From NCBI GenBank assembly GCA_963204745.1, contig CAUJHF010000063.1, positions 1 through 64,000 of the forward strand: 64,000 nt of DNA. The letters are read 5' to 3'. Below, piece after piece: positions 28,340 to 39,780 of the stretch. This DNA is from Pseudomonadota bacterium. Lineage in GTDB: Bacteria; Pseudomonadota; Gammaproteobacteria; Steroidobacterales; GCA-2729495. The position numbers and the translations under genes were made by a program. The notes beneath the pieces are model-generated. The model did not search any database and was not told where the DNA came from. It saw only the letters and a list, made by a program, of their open reading frames with translations. Numbering within the stretch: the stretch's first letter is position 1; each line of letters starts with the position of its first letter.

Positions 28340-29833
28340 ATGACCGATATGGCACACAGCGTGTGGACGCCGGCACAGGTCCGTGAAATCGATCGCGCGG
28401 CGATCGGTGATTGCGGGATTCCGGGCTATGAGCTGATGACCCGTGCCGGGCAGGCTGCGTTCAGCATCGCCTGTCGGCGGTGGCCGGATGCGCGTCGCTG
28501 GCTGGTGCTCTGCGGTGCCGGCAACAATGCCGGCGACGGCTATGTCGTCGCGCGGCTGGCACAGGCCGCGGGTCTGGATGTCACCGTGGCTGCGGTGTCT
28601 GATCCGGCTTGCCTGCAGGGTGATGCCGCCACGGCCTGGCGCGACTACACGAACGCGGGCGGGACAATGCAGCCATTTTCGGCAGCGCTGATCGACAGCT
28701 CTGAGCTGGTCGTGGACGCGCTGCTCGGCACCGGTCTGCAACGGCCGGTTGCCGGAACGTACCTGGCAGCTATCGAAGCCGTGAATGCCGAGGCACGACC
28801 AGTGCTGGCGCTCGATGTGCCGAGTGGGCTCGACAGCCTCAGTGGCGCGGTCCTCGGTGCGGCAATGTGGGCCGATCTGACCGTCACTTTTGTGGGGCTC
28901 AAGGCAGGTCTGTACCTGGATTCGGGGCCGGAGTACTGCGGCGAGATCGAGTTTGCCGGGCTGGAGATCCCGGTCAGTGCCGTGCAGCAACTGGAAACGG
29001 CGCCGCTTTTCAGTCTCTACAGCAGGGATGATCTGTTGCACTTGTTGCCGCCGCGCCCGGCCAGTGCACACAAGGGCAGTTTTGGTCATCTGTTGATCGT
29101 CGGCGGCAATCGCGGCATGAGCGGTGCCGTGCGTCTTGCGGGCGAAGCCGCCTTGCGTGCCGGGGCAGGGCTGGTCACGGTGGCCACGCGGCCAGAACAC
29201 GCGCTTTGGCTGCCATTGACCCGGCCGGAACTCATGTGCACCGGAGTGGGTTCGGCCAGGGATCTTGCGCCGCTGCTGGAGCGCGCCACGATCGTGGCCT
29301 GCGGACCGGGCCTTGGTCGTGATCCCTGGGCGCAGGATCTCTTCGACGTGGTGGTGGGCAGCGGTTTGCCGCTGGTACTGGATGCCGATGCACTCAACCT
29401 GCTCGCCGATCGGAAGCTGCGCCGGGACAACTGGATCCTCACCCCGCATCCGGGCGAGGCTGGGCGCCTGCTCGGAACCAGCAGTGCGCGAGTGCAGGGT
29501 GACCGGTTCGGTGCCCTGCAGCAGTTGTGCCGACAATACGGCGGTACCGTGATACTCAAGGGCCGCGGTACCTTGATCGGCCGTGATGGCAGCGTCCCCG
29601 TGCTGATCGATCGCGGCAATCCGGGCATGGCGACGGCGGGCATGGGCGATGTGTTGACCGGCCTGGTCGCCGGTCTGGCTGCGCAGACCGGTACCGTGGA
29701 TGTGCAAACGGCTGCGGGTGCAGCGTTTGTTCATGCGGCTGCCGGGGATGCTGCGGCCCTGACTGGCGAGCGCGGATTGCTGGCCAGCGACCTGTTTGCC
29801 CAGTTCCGGACATGGCTGAATCCCGCGCACTGA
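28340..29833 (+). CDS. nnrD: bifunctional NAD(P)H-hydrate epimerase / ADP-dependent dehydratase
   Basis: This 497-residue enzyme repairs hydrated NAD(P)H: the N-terminal domain (residues about 1-215, YjeF_N) epimerises NAD(P)HX and the C-terminal domain (about 225-495, carbohydrate-kinase-like) dehydrates the S form with ADP. N-terminal motifs are VLCGAGNNAGDGYVVARL and DALLGTGLQRP; C-terminal ones are SAHKGSFGHLLIVGGNRGMS, TPHPGEAGRLLG and NPGMATAGMGDVLTGLVAGL. The first 50 codons of the longer open frame overlap queG and were excluded. tsaE overlaps its end by 22 bases. Confidence 0.95.
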   Translation: MTDMAHSVWTPAQVREIDRAAIGDCGIPGYELMTRAGQAAFSIACRRWPDARRWLVLCGAGNNAGDGYVVARLAQAAGLDVTVAAVSDPACLQGDAATAWRDYTNAGGTMQPFSAALIDSSELVVDALLGTGLQRPVAGTYLAAIEAVNAEARPVLALDVPSGLDSLSGAVLGAAMWADLTVTFVGLKAGLYLDSGPEYCGEIEFAGLEIPVSAVQQLETAPLFSLYSRDDLLHLLPPRPASAHKGSFGHLLIVGGNRGMSGAVRLAGEAALRAGAGLVTVATRPEHALWLPLTRPELMCTGVGSARDLAPLLERATIVACGPGLGRDPWAQDLFDVVVGSGLPLVLDADALNLLADRKLRRDNWILTPHPGEAGRLLGTSSARVQGDRFGALQQLCRQYGGTVILKGRGTLIGRDGSVPVLIDRGNPGMATAGMGDVLTGLVAGLAAQTGTVDVQTAAGAAFVHAAAGDAAALTGERGLLASDLFAQFRTWLNPAH

Positions 29834-30309
29834 AGCTGGCTGATCCGGACGCGACAGCGCGCCTGGGTCATGCGTTTGGACAGGCCCTGATCGCCACCAA
29901 GCCGGCGCAATTCTGCGTGTATCTGGACGGTGAACTCGGTGCCGGCAAGACCGCGTTTGCGCGTGCCCTGCTGGCCGGACTGGGCTATCAGGGACGGGTA
30001 CCCAGTCCCACCTACACACTGGTCGAGCCCTATACCGCGGGTGGTTTTGAGCTCCTCCATGCCGATCTGTACCGGCTCAAGGATCCGGCGGAGCTCGACT
30101 ACCTGGGGATTGCCGACCAGTTTGCCGCCGGTTGCCTGTTGCTGGTCGAGTGGCCTGAGCGGGGGCAGGGGCGGCTGCCACCGGCCGATCTCAAGCTCGG
30201 CTTTTCAATTTTGGATACCGGCCGTCAGGTCACTCTGGAGGCGTTGACAGCCGAGGGCACCCGCCTGCTGGCCTTGCCAAGCTTCGATCACTTGCCCCAG
30301 AAGATATAA
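29812..30309 (+). CDS. tsaE: tRNA threonylcarbamoyladenosine biosynthesis ATPase TsaE
   Basis: TsaE is the ATPase of the TsaBDE complex that makes t6A at position 37 of ANN-decoding tRNAs. The 165-residue protein has Walker A DGELGAGKTAFARALLAGLG, then SPTYTLVEPY, HADLYRLKDPAELDYLG and LLVEWPERG, all diagnostic. It overlaps the nnrD end, the usual pairing, and precedes the amidase gene. Confidence 0.95.
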   Translation: MAESRALKLADPDATARLGHAFGQALIATKPAQFCVYLDGELGAGKTAFARALLAGLGYQGRVPSPTYTLVEPYTAGGFELLHADLYRLKDPAELDYLGIADQFAAGCLLLVEWPERGQGRLPPADLKLGFSILDTGRQVTLEALTAEGTRLLALPSFDHLPQKI

Positions 30310-30444
30310 GCGGTTCAGCCGGTATCTTCATTTTTCCATTGATATACCGCAGCTATCCCTATATTTAAAAAAGGAATATTGTTCCCCCTGCGGGGCTGAT
30401 TACGTATAATCGGCCGCGTCGTCGGGGTATGCGGGAGGCGAGGC
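30310..30444 (+). promoter_or_regulatory. A+T-rich leader with TATAAT upstream of the amidase gene
   Basis: These 135 bases break an otherwise continuous tsaE-ami-mutL-miaA order. Bases about 30330-30385 are strikingly A+T-rich, followed by CCCCTGCGGGG and a perfect TATAAT at 30405-30410; a start near 30417 is expected. No good -35 lies at 16-18 bases; TTGTTC is at 20. GGGAGG at 30433-30438 serves the amidase GTG. Confidence 0.45.
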
Positions 30445-31878
30445 GTGAAACGCAGCGGGCTTAACTGCCTTGTTTGCATCATTGCGATCTTGCTGATTCG
30501 CGTGTCAGCGGTGAGCGCCGCGGAGCGCGCACAGGTACAGGCTGTCCAGCTTGCCGAGCAGGGTGCCGCCACCCGTATCGAGCTGCGTTTGTCGCAGTCC
30601 GCGGATTTCAACATGTTTACGCTGACCGGGCCCGATCGGGTCGTGCTGGATATTTCGGCAGCAGCCCTGGGCCGCAGCGCCATGCCACTGCCAGGTGCCA
30701 CGGGTGCTGTCCGTAATGTCCGAGCCGCGCATCGCGACGGCGATTTGCGCATCGTTTTTGACCTCGCAGGCGCCATGCGCCCGAAGAGCACCACCGTCCG
30801 CGAAGGTTCGGCCGCGCGGCTGACGATCGAGCTGCAACCGCTGTCGAGTCCACAAAGTGCCGCTTCGTCCGGGTTACCGCCATCAACCGTCACCGCCTCG
30901 GCGCCGAATCCACAGCCCGAGCTGACTGCACAGGCGGAGGCGGCCGCGAAACCAGTGCCTGTGGTGCCGCCTGTGGCAGAGAAGCCAGCCCCGCGCGCCC
31001 GCGATATCGTCGTGGTCGTCGATGCCGGCCATGGTGGCCATGATCCGGGTGCGCATGGTGCGCGCGGGCTGCGGGAGAAGGACGTTACGCTGGCGATCAG
31101 CCAGCGGCTGGTGCGCCTGATCAACAACGAGCCTCATATGCGTGGCGTGCTGACGCGTGACGGTGATCGCTTCCTTGGTTTGCGCGAACGTATGGAGCGG
31201 GCGCGGTCGGCGAGTGCCGATCTGTTTATTTCCATTCATGCCGATGCGGCGATGAACCGGAGTGCCCGCGGGTCCACCGTTTATGTGCTGTCAGAGAAGG
31301 CAGCCAGCGATGAAGCTTCACGTCGTCTGGCGGCGCGCGAGAATGCGGCACTGATCGGTGGTGTTGAGCTGGGTGACAAGGATCCCGTTCTGGCCTCGGT
31401 GCTCATGGACTTGTCGCAGAACGCGTCCATCAGTTCGAGTATCAGCATCGGCGGGGCCATCCTTGGTGAGATGGCCGGGCTCGGGCGGCTGCACCGGAAC
31501 ACCGTGCAGCATGCGCCGTTCATGGTACTGAAATCCCCTGATGTGCCCTCGGTGCTGATCGAAACGGCCTATATCTCCAACCCCGAGGATGAGCGCGATC
31601 TGGGTTCTGCTCAGCATCAGGAAAAGCTCGCCCGCGCCGTACTCGGTGGCGTCCGTCGTTACTTCGATGCCAACCCGACGGCCGGTGTGATGGCAGCGAC
31701 TGCCCGGTCTGAAAGTCCGCCCCGCGATATCCGGCATGTGATCCGGCGCGGCGATACTCTTTCGGGAATCGCGGACCGCTACAAGATCAGCATGCAGCGG
31801 ATCCGGTCCGTCAACGGACTTCGCTCCGATACCGTACGTCTCGGGCAGACGCTGCGGATTCCGGCCGAGCGTACCTGA
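30445..31878 (+). CDS. N-acetylmuramoyl-L-alanine amidase (AmiB/AmiC type, with LysM)
   Basis: A periplasmic zinc amidase that cleaves peptide stems from glycan strands during septum splitting. The 477-residue precursor has a signal peptide ending near VSA, an AMIN domain (about 30-135), a Pro/Ala-rich linker, an Amidase_3 domain (about 188-405) with zinc ligands in DAGHGGHDPG and HRNTVQHAPF plus the catalytic Glu in VLIETAYISNPEDE, and one C-terminal LysM (HVIRRGDTLSGIADRY). The layout is that of AmiB/AmiC next to mutL. GTG start with GGGAGG. Confidence 0.94.
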   Translation: MKRSGLNCLVCIIAILLIRVSAVSAAERAQVQAVQLAEQGAATRIELRLSQSADFNMFTLTGPDRVVLDISAAALGRSAMPLPGATGAVRNVRAAHRDGDLRIVFDLAGAMRPKSTTVREGSAARLTIELQPLSSPQSAASSGLPPSTVTASAPNPQPELTAQAEAAAKPVPVVPPVAEKPAPRARDIVVVVDAGHGGHDPGAHGARGLREKDVTLAISQRLVRLINNEPHMRGVLTRDGDRFLGLRERMERARSASADLFISIHADAAMNRSARGSTVYVLSEKAASDEASRRLAARENAALIGGVELGDKDPVLASVLMDLSQNASISSSISIGGAILGEMAGLGRLHRNTVQHAPFMVLKSPDVPSVLIETAYISNPEDERDLGSAQHQEKLARAVLGGVRRYFDANPTAGVMAATARSESPPRDIRHVIRRGDTLSGIADRYKISMQRIRSVNGLRSDTVRLGQTLRIPAERT

Positions 31879-31955
31879 AGCCCTCCAGTCCACCGTTTCC
31901 GGTCCGGCTGCTCGCGGCGGTTTGCAATACTCGCGGCATTTGAAACAATCCCGGC

Positions 31956-33698
31956 ATGCCGATTCGCGAACTGCCCGCTCACCTGGTCAATCAGATTGCA
32001 GCTGGTGAGGTTGTCGAACGCCCCGCTTCAGTGGTCAAGGAGCTGCTCGAGAACAGTCTTGACGCGGGTGCTTCGCGCATCGAGGTTGAGCTGGAGGAGG
32101 CGGGAGTCAAGCTGTGCCGGGTGCGCGATGACGGCGCCGGTATCGCGCGGGAAGAGCTGGCGCTCGCACTTGCCCGGCATGCGACCAGCAAAATCAGTTC
32201 ACTCGAGGAGCTGGAGCATGTCGCGACCTTGGGTTTTCGCGGCGAAGCGCTGCCCAGTATCGCGTCGGTATCAAGGCTTCGGATCAGTTCCCGGGAGCGC
32301 TCCGCAGACTCGGGGTTCATGGTCGACGGTGCCGACTGCAGCAGCAGCGGCGTGAGTCCTGCTGCGCATCCGCCTGGAACCACGGTCGAGGTACGCGATC
32401 TCTTTTTCAATACGCCGGCGCGCCGGCGTTTCCTGCGCAGCGAACGTACGGAGTTTGGCCGGGTGCGTGAGGTGATCGAGCGAATCGCCCTGTCGCGCAG
32501 TTCGCTTGCCTTGCGGGTTACGCACAATCATCGTCAGATTCTCGATCTGCCGGCCGCGGTCACGCCGGCCGAGCTGGTCGACCGCGTCAGCCGGGTTTGT
32601 GGTCGAGAGTTCGCGGACAACGCGATCTATGTCCAGCGCGAAACGGGCGGGATGCTGCTGCGTGGCTGGCTGGTGCGACCGGTCCATGCGCGCAGTCAGC
32701 CGGATCTGCAGTACATGTTTCTCAACGGGCGTGCGATTCGTGACAAGCTGCTGGCCGGCGCGGTGCGCGCCGGTTATCGCGATGTCCTGTATCGCGACCG
32801 GTGGCCGGCATTTGTGCTCTATCTGGACATGGATCCGGCCTGGGTTGATGTCAATGCACACCCGGCCAAGCAGGAAGTGCGCTTCCGGGAGCCGGGACCC
32901 GTGCGCGATTTTGTGCGGCGGACGATAGAGGCGGCGATAGCCGAGCCGGCGGCCGCAGGTCTCGGTTCACGCGACCTTGGTGCGCAGGCAAGAATTTCTG
33001 TGGCGGCAAGACAGGATCCGCTGGCTCTCGGTGTGCCTGCGTCGCCTGGCAAGATCCGCGAGCAACTGGCCAGCTACTCCGGACTTGCTGTGCCGGCTGT
33101 CGGGGAGGATCACGCGCCGCCGCTCGGTTATGCGTTGGCGCAGCTGCACGGCGTATACATCCTCGCGCAGAATGCCAACGGGCTGGTGATCGTGGACGCG
33201 CATGCAGCACACGAGCGGATCAGTTACGAGCGGCTGAAGGCGACGGTTCGTCAGTCAGCGGTTCAGGTCCAGACGCTGCTTGTGTCGCCGTTGCTTGCGG
33301 TAAGCGAACGCGAAGCCGGGCAGGTCGAGCAGCACAGCGAACTGCTGGAGCGCTGCGGATTCCTGCTCAGCCGCGTCGCGCCGGACCGGGTTGCTGTGCG
33401 TGGCATTCCGGCCCTGTTGACCGGTGTGGATCCCGGGACGCTGGTTCGTGAGCTGCTGCCAGGTCTCGGCGGTGACCTGGTGCTGGATGATCTGCTCAAT
33501 GTCCTCGACCGGGTTCTGGCGGGTTCAGCATGCCATGCGGCGATACGCGCCAATCGCCGTCTGACGATCGAAGAGATGAATAGCCTGCTGCGCGACATGG
33601 AGCGCACCGAACGCAGCGATCAGTGTAATCACGGCCGGCCAACGCTGGTCGCGCTGTCGATGGCCGAGCTGGATCAGCTGTTCGCGCGCGGTCGCTGA
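31956..33698 (+). CDS. mutL: DNA mismatch repair protein MutL with endonuclease-type motif
   Basis: MutL couples mismatch recognition by MutS to strand incision. The 580-residue protein has the GHKL ATPase with ELLENSLDAGASRIEVEL, DDGAGI, and GFRGEALPSIASVSRL. In the C-terminal domain Asp414-Ala-His416-Ala, Glu420 and Glu425 fit the DxHA(x2)E(x4)E endonuclease motif, and ACHAAIRANRRL and CNHGRPT are also present, as in Pseudomonas MutL. This implies incision without MutH. It lies between the amidase gene and miaA. Confidence 0.96.
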   Translation: MPIRELPAHLVNQIAAGEVVERPASVVKELLENSLDAGASRIEVELEEAGVKLCRVRDDGAGIAREELALALARHATSKISSLEELEHVATLGFRGEALPSIASVSRLRISSRERSADSGFMVDGADCSSSGVSPAAHPPGTTVEVRDLFFNTPARRRFLRSERTEFGRVREVIERIALSRSSLALRVTHNHRQILDLPAAVTPAELVDRVSRVCGREFADNAIYVQRETGGMLLRGWLVRPVHARSQPDLQYMFLNGRAIRDKLLAGAVRAGYRDVLYRDRWPAFVLYLDMDPAWVDVNAHPAKQEVRFREPGPVRDFVRRTIEAAIAEPAAAGLGSRDLGAQARISVAARQDPLALGVPASPGKIREQLASYSGLAVPAVGEDHAPPLGYALAQLHGVYILAQNANGLVIVDAHAAHERISYERLKATVRQSAVQVQTLLVSPLLAVSEREAGQVEQHSELLERCGFLLSRVAPDRVAVRGIPALLTGVDPGTLVRELLPGLGGDLVLDDLLNVLDRVLAGSACHAAIRANRRLTIEEMNSLLRDMERTERSDQCNHGRPTLVALSMAELDQLFARGR

Positions 33699-33715
33699 CG
33701 GCCGGGTTTGGTCCG

Positions 33716-34672
33716 ATGATCAGTCCGCCTCTCGTGATCTGCCTGATGGGACCGACCGCAGCCGGCAAGACGGCGCTCGCCGTCGAACTGGCCAGACGCT
33801 TCCCGGTCAGCATCATCAGCGTCGATTCGGCGCTGGTGTACCGTGGTATGGATATCGGTACCGGAAAGCCCGAGCCGGAGGTGCTTGCCGATGTGCCGCA
33901 CCGGCTGATCGATATTCGGGACCCCTGGGAGAACTATTCTGCCGGTGAATTCCTGCGCGATGCCCGGACGTCGATAGACGAGATCGTGGCCGCCGGGCGC
34001 GTGCCGCTGTTGGTCGGCGGGACGATGCTGTATTTCCGCAGTCTTTGGCAGGGGCTGTCAAAGTTACCGCAGGCTGACGGTGATGTACGTGCCGCAATCG
34101 ACCTGCGCGCAGCGGCCATCGGTTGGCCTGCGTTGCACGCCGAACTGGCCCTGGTGGATCCGTTGACTGCGCAGCGCCTGCAGCCCGCCGACCGGCAACG
34201 GATTCAGCGCGCACTCGAAGTCTATCAATTGACGGGCATTCCGCTCTCGGCCCAGCAGGGACGTGCGTCGCCCACCAGCGATCTGCGCTTCCTGCGTATC
34301 GTCGTAATCCCGCAGGACAGGCAGCTGTTGCATGCACGTATAGAGGCGAGATTCCGCGAGATGCTGGGACGAGGCTTCATCGCGGAAGTGGAGGGGCTGA
34401 TGCAGTTGCCTGAAATGCGGGCGGATCGCCCTGCCATGCGGGCGGTTGGCTATCGTCAGCTGTGGGGAATGCTGGCCGGTGATTATGACCGGAAAGAGGC
34501 AGAGCGTCGTGCGCTTGCGGCGACCCGGCAACTGGCCAAACGTCAGCTCACCTGGCTGCGTCATGAGGTCTGTGAAGTACACATTTCCATGGAGGCTGAT
34601 CTGGTGACTGAAGCCGCGTCTGCCCTGCGCACGCACGGTGTGCGGGATGCATTATCGGCATCGAGCGGCTAG
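33716..34672 (+). CDS. miaA: tRNA dimethylallyltransferase
   Basis: MiaA prenylates A37 of tRNAs reading UNN codons. The 318-residue protein has the P-loop [17 protein letters not shown], the [16 protein letters not shown] substrate motif, [15 protein letters not shown] and [14 protein letters not shown]. Length fits the family. It begins 17 bases after mutL and precedes hfq, the standard order. Confidence 0.96.
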   Translation: MISPPLVICLMGPTAAGKTALAVELARRFPVSIISVDSALVYRGMDIGTGKPEPEVLADVPHRLIDIRDPWENYSAGEFLRDARTSIDEIVAAGRVPLLVGGTMLYFRSLWQGLSKLPQADGDVRAAIDLRAAAIGWPALHAELALVDPLTAQRLQPADRQRIQRALEVYQLTGIPLSAQQGRASPTSDLRFLRIVVIPQDRQLLHARIEARFREMLGRGFIAEVEGLMQLPEMRADRPAMRAVGYRQLWGMLAGDYDRKEAERRALAATRQLAKRQLTWLRHEVCEVHISMEADLVTEAASALRTHGVRDALSASSG

Positions 34673-34766
34673 AATGCCGGCCGAGGGGGGAGTGCATATG
34701 CGGCGTGTTCCACGTCGTTCAGAAGCGCCACCGGACGCAACGAACAAGAACAAACAGGAGTCCAAG

Positions 34767-35006
34767 ATGACCAAAGGTCAGGTGCTGCAGGATCCGTTCC
34801 TGAATGTACTCCGCAAGGAGAAGGTTCCTGTTTCGATTTATCTGGTTAACGGGATCAAGCTGCAGGGGACTGTCGAGTCCTTCGACCAGTTTGTCGTGTT
34901 GCTGAAAAACAGCGTCAGCCAGATGGTTTACAAGCACGCGATCTCTACGGTGGTGCCGTCCCGTGCGGTCAGGCTGCCGGACCAGGATGAAGAGGAAGAA
35001 GGCTGA
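34767..35006 (+). CDS. hfq: RNA chaperone Hfq
   Basis: Hfq is a hexameric Sm-like protein that pairs small RNAs with mRNAs. The 79-residue product starts [20 protein letters not shown] and has the Sm1 ([21 protein letters not shown]) and Sm2 ([14 protein letters not shown]) motifs with conserved YKHA. AGGAG lies six bases before the ATG. The tail after residue 70 is only DQDEEEEG, much shorter than the E. coli tail (102 residues in all) yet still acidic at the tip. The frame is open further upstream without similarity. Confidence 0.96.
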   Translation: MTKGQVLQDPFLNVLRKEKVPVSIYLVNGIKLQGTVESFDQFVVLLKNSVSQMVYKHAISTVVPSRAVRLPDQDEEEEG

Positions 35007-35105
35007 TTACGTCGGACTCGTCTACTGATTGCTGCCGGCCGGGAGTGCTTCGGCGGACCTACTGCAGCAGATGTGTTGCCATAGCTGCGCTACAGGGGCT
35101 GCAGC

Positions 35106-36410
35106 TTGTTTGACCGGCCCAGTCATGGGGAACGCGCTGTTCTGGTGCACGTCAGGATCGGTTCGGCGCCACCGCCGGAAGAAATACAGGAATTCCAGGC
35201 ACTCGCTCTTGCAGCCGGCGCCGAAGTAGCGGGCGCGCTCAGTGCCTCACTCCGCAAGGTCAATCCACGTTATCTGATCGGCAGCGGCAAGCTCGAAGAG
35301 TTGCGGCAGTTGCTGCATGTGACCTGTGCCGAGATCGTGCTTGTCGATCACTGGCTGAGTCCGGCCCAGCAGCGCAACCTCGAGCGGGAACTCGACCGTC
35401 GCGTGGTCGACCGGACCGGACTGATTCTGGATATCTTCGCGCAGCGCGCGCGTACCCATGAAGGCAAGCTGCAGGTTGAGCTTGCCCAGCTTGAGCACCT
35501 GGCAACGCGCCTGGTGCGGGGCTGGACTCACCTTGAGCGACAGAAAGGCGGCATCGGGCTGCGCGGTCCGGGTGAAACCCAGCTGGAGTCCGACCGCCGC
35601 CTGATTTCACAGCGCATACGTTCCCTGGGTGAGCGCCTTGCCCGTGTTGCCCGCCAGCGCCGTACGGCGGGCAAGATGCGCCGCAAGGTCGAGATTCCGA
35701 CTGTTTCCCTGGTCGGCTACACCAATGCCGGCAAGTCCACCCTGTTTAACCGGCTGACCAGCGCCGGCGTACTAGTGGCTGATCAGCTGTTTGCCACACT
35801 TGACCCGACGCTGCGGCGCGTCCGATTGCCGGACGGGACCGTGATCATCCTTGCCGATACTGTCGGTTTCATTCGCGATCTGCCGCACGAACTGGTGGCC
35901 GCCTTTCGCTCGACCCTGGAGGAGACCAGCGATTCGCACCTGATCCTGCACGTGATCGACAGTTCGGATCCCGCACATCAGGAGCGTATTCAGGACGTAT
36001 TGAAGGTCCTGGGGGAGATAGGCGCAGACCAGACGCCCCGCATCCAGGTCTATAACAAGACTGATATACTGGGCGCGCAGCCCCGGGTTGATCGTGATGC
36101 GACGGGGTTGCCAGCCCGCGTCTGGCTCTCATCGCAAACCGGCGATGGGGTCAGTTCCCTGCTTGAGGTCATTGCCGAGCATTTGCATGTCGCCTTCGTG
36201 CAGTGCACGGTCGAACTGGATGCGGCTGAAGCGCGTCTGCGAGCGAGCTTCTATGCGATGGGCGCGGTGGTAGGCGAACGCCCGCGCGACGCTGGTGGCT
36301 GGGAGCTGGATCTCAGGATAGGCCGTCGCGATTATGAGGATCTGAGCCGGCGCGAGCATCTGCGGGTGCTTCCCGGTCCTGCCGATTTTCGGCCCGAGGC
36401 GTTACAGTGA
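35106..36410 (+). CDS. hflX: ribosome-associated GTPase HflX
   Basis: HflX is a GTPase that splits stalled 70S ribosomes. The 434-residue protein starts at a TTG (AGGGG seven bases upstream); the resulting FDRPSHGERAVLVHV matches the E. coli N-terminus. It has the HflX N-terminal domain with NPRYLIGSGKLEEL, the Gly-rich linker KGGIGLRGPGETQLE, and the G domain with VGYTNAGKSTLFNRL, DTVGFIRDLPHELVAAF and NKTD. It lies between hfq and hflK as usual. Confidence 0.95.
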   Translation: MFDRPSHGERAVLVHVRIGSAPPPEEIQEFQALALAAGAEVAGALSASLRKVNPRYLIGSGKLEELRQLLHVTCAEIVLVDHWLSPAQQRNLERELDRRVVDRTGLILDIFAQRARTHEGKLQVELAQLEHLATRLVRGWTHLERQKGGIGLRGPGETQLESDRRLISQRIRSLGERLARVARQRRTAGKMRRKVEIPTVSLVGYTNAGKSTLFNRLTSAGVLVADQLFATLDPTLRRVRLPDGTVIILADTVGFIRDLPHELVAAFRSTLEETSDSHLILHVIDSSDPAHQERIQDVLKVLGEIGADQTPRIQVYNKTDILGAQPRVDRDATGLPARVWLSSQTGDGVSSLLEVIAEHLHVAFVQCTVELDAAEARLRASFYAMGAVVGERPRDAGGWELDLRIGRRDYEDLSRREHLRVLPGPADFRPEALQ

Positions 36411-36439
36411 TATCAACGCAACAGTTCTGGAACTGACAA

Positions 36440-37590
36440 ATGGCATGGAATGAACCCGGCAACGGCAAAAACCCCTGGGACCGCGGGCAAGGTCAGGGTC
36501 CGCCGGATCTCGACAAGATCATCCGCGCCTGGCAACAGCGCCTGCTTGCTCTGCTCCGGGGCGGGCGTGGTTCGCGTGGTTCATCCGGTGGGCAGTCTGG
36601 CGGCCAGCCGGGCGGTGCGGCGATCTTCGCGCTGGCCGGACTTATTGCGGCAGTCTGGGTGGCTACCGGTTTTTACCGGGTCGATGATGCAGAACGGGGC
36701 GTAGTGACCCGCTTCGGCAAGTATCAGGAGTCAACCATGCCGGGTCTGCGCTGGCATCTGCCCTGGCCCGTCGAGCGCGTTGAGCGCGTCAATATCAATG
36801 AGATCGTGCCGTTCAAGCAGCAGACCCGCATGCTCACCGCCGATGAGAACATCGTGGTGGTCGATCTGGTCGTGCAGTATCGGAAGGCCGATCCGGTCAA
36901 ATATCTGTTCAACGTGCGGGATCCGGAGGCGACGCTGCAGGATGTCAGCGAGAGCGCGATCCGCGAGGTCATCGGCAAGAATCGTCTGGACTTTGTGCTC
37001 CTGGAGGGGCGAACCGAGATCGCCGTGCTGACCGAAAAACTCGTCCAGCAGACGCTCGACGAATATCAGACCGGCATGCTGGTCACCAAGGTCAATCTGC
37101 AGGATGCCAATTTCCCGAGTCAGGTTGAGGCAGCCGTACAGGATGCGATCAAGGCGCGCGAGGATCGCGAACGTCTGTCCTTTGAAGCCGAGGCCTACGC
37201 CAACGATGTTGTACCGCGAGCGCGCGGTGAAGCCGTGCGGCGGCAGCAGGATGCCGAGGGCTATCGGGCACGTATAGTCGCCGATGCCCAGGGTGAAGCC
37301 GCACGCTTTGAGTTGCTGCTTGCAGAGTACAAGAAGGCACCGGAAGTGACGCGTCGACGCCTCTATCTCGAAGCGATGGAAGAGATTTACGCGGCGTCGA
37401 ACAAGATTCTGGTGGATTCTGACAGTGGCAATAATCTGCTCTACCTGCCGGTGGACAAGATCCTGGAGCAGCGGCGCAGCAATACGGTGACACCAGCACC
37501 GCGCGATTCCGCTCCGCCCACTGCCACGAAACCCACGGCAGCGGGGACATCACCTGACCGTGCAGACCTGCGTACCCGGGGGGCGCGCTG

Positions 37591-37591
<1 letters not shown>
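36440..37591 (+). CDS. hflK: FtsH protease modulator HflK
   Basis: HflK with HflC forms a large periplasmic-facing membrane cage around FtsH. The 383-residue SPFH/band-7 protein starts MAWNEPGNGKNPWDRG, has a Gly/Arg/Ser-rich N-terminus, one membrane helix near residues 65-85, then the SPFH domain beginning FYRVDDAERGVVTRFGKY, and a C-terminal coiled coil. The C-terminal tail is Pro/Thr-rich. The stop overlaps the hflC start (TGATG). Confidence 0.95.
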
Positions 37592-39767
<2,176 letters not shown>

Positions 39768-39780
39768 CGAGGCCTGATCA

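Noticed and set aside
27605..30019. 804-residue minus-strand open frame
   Set aside because: It is antisense to nnrD and runs into queG in the wrong frame; composition is Arg/His/Gln-rich as in G+C-driven shadow frames.
30385..30396. CCCCTGCGGGG as a terminator of tsaE
   Set aside because: The stem is about four pairs and no U run follows.
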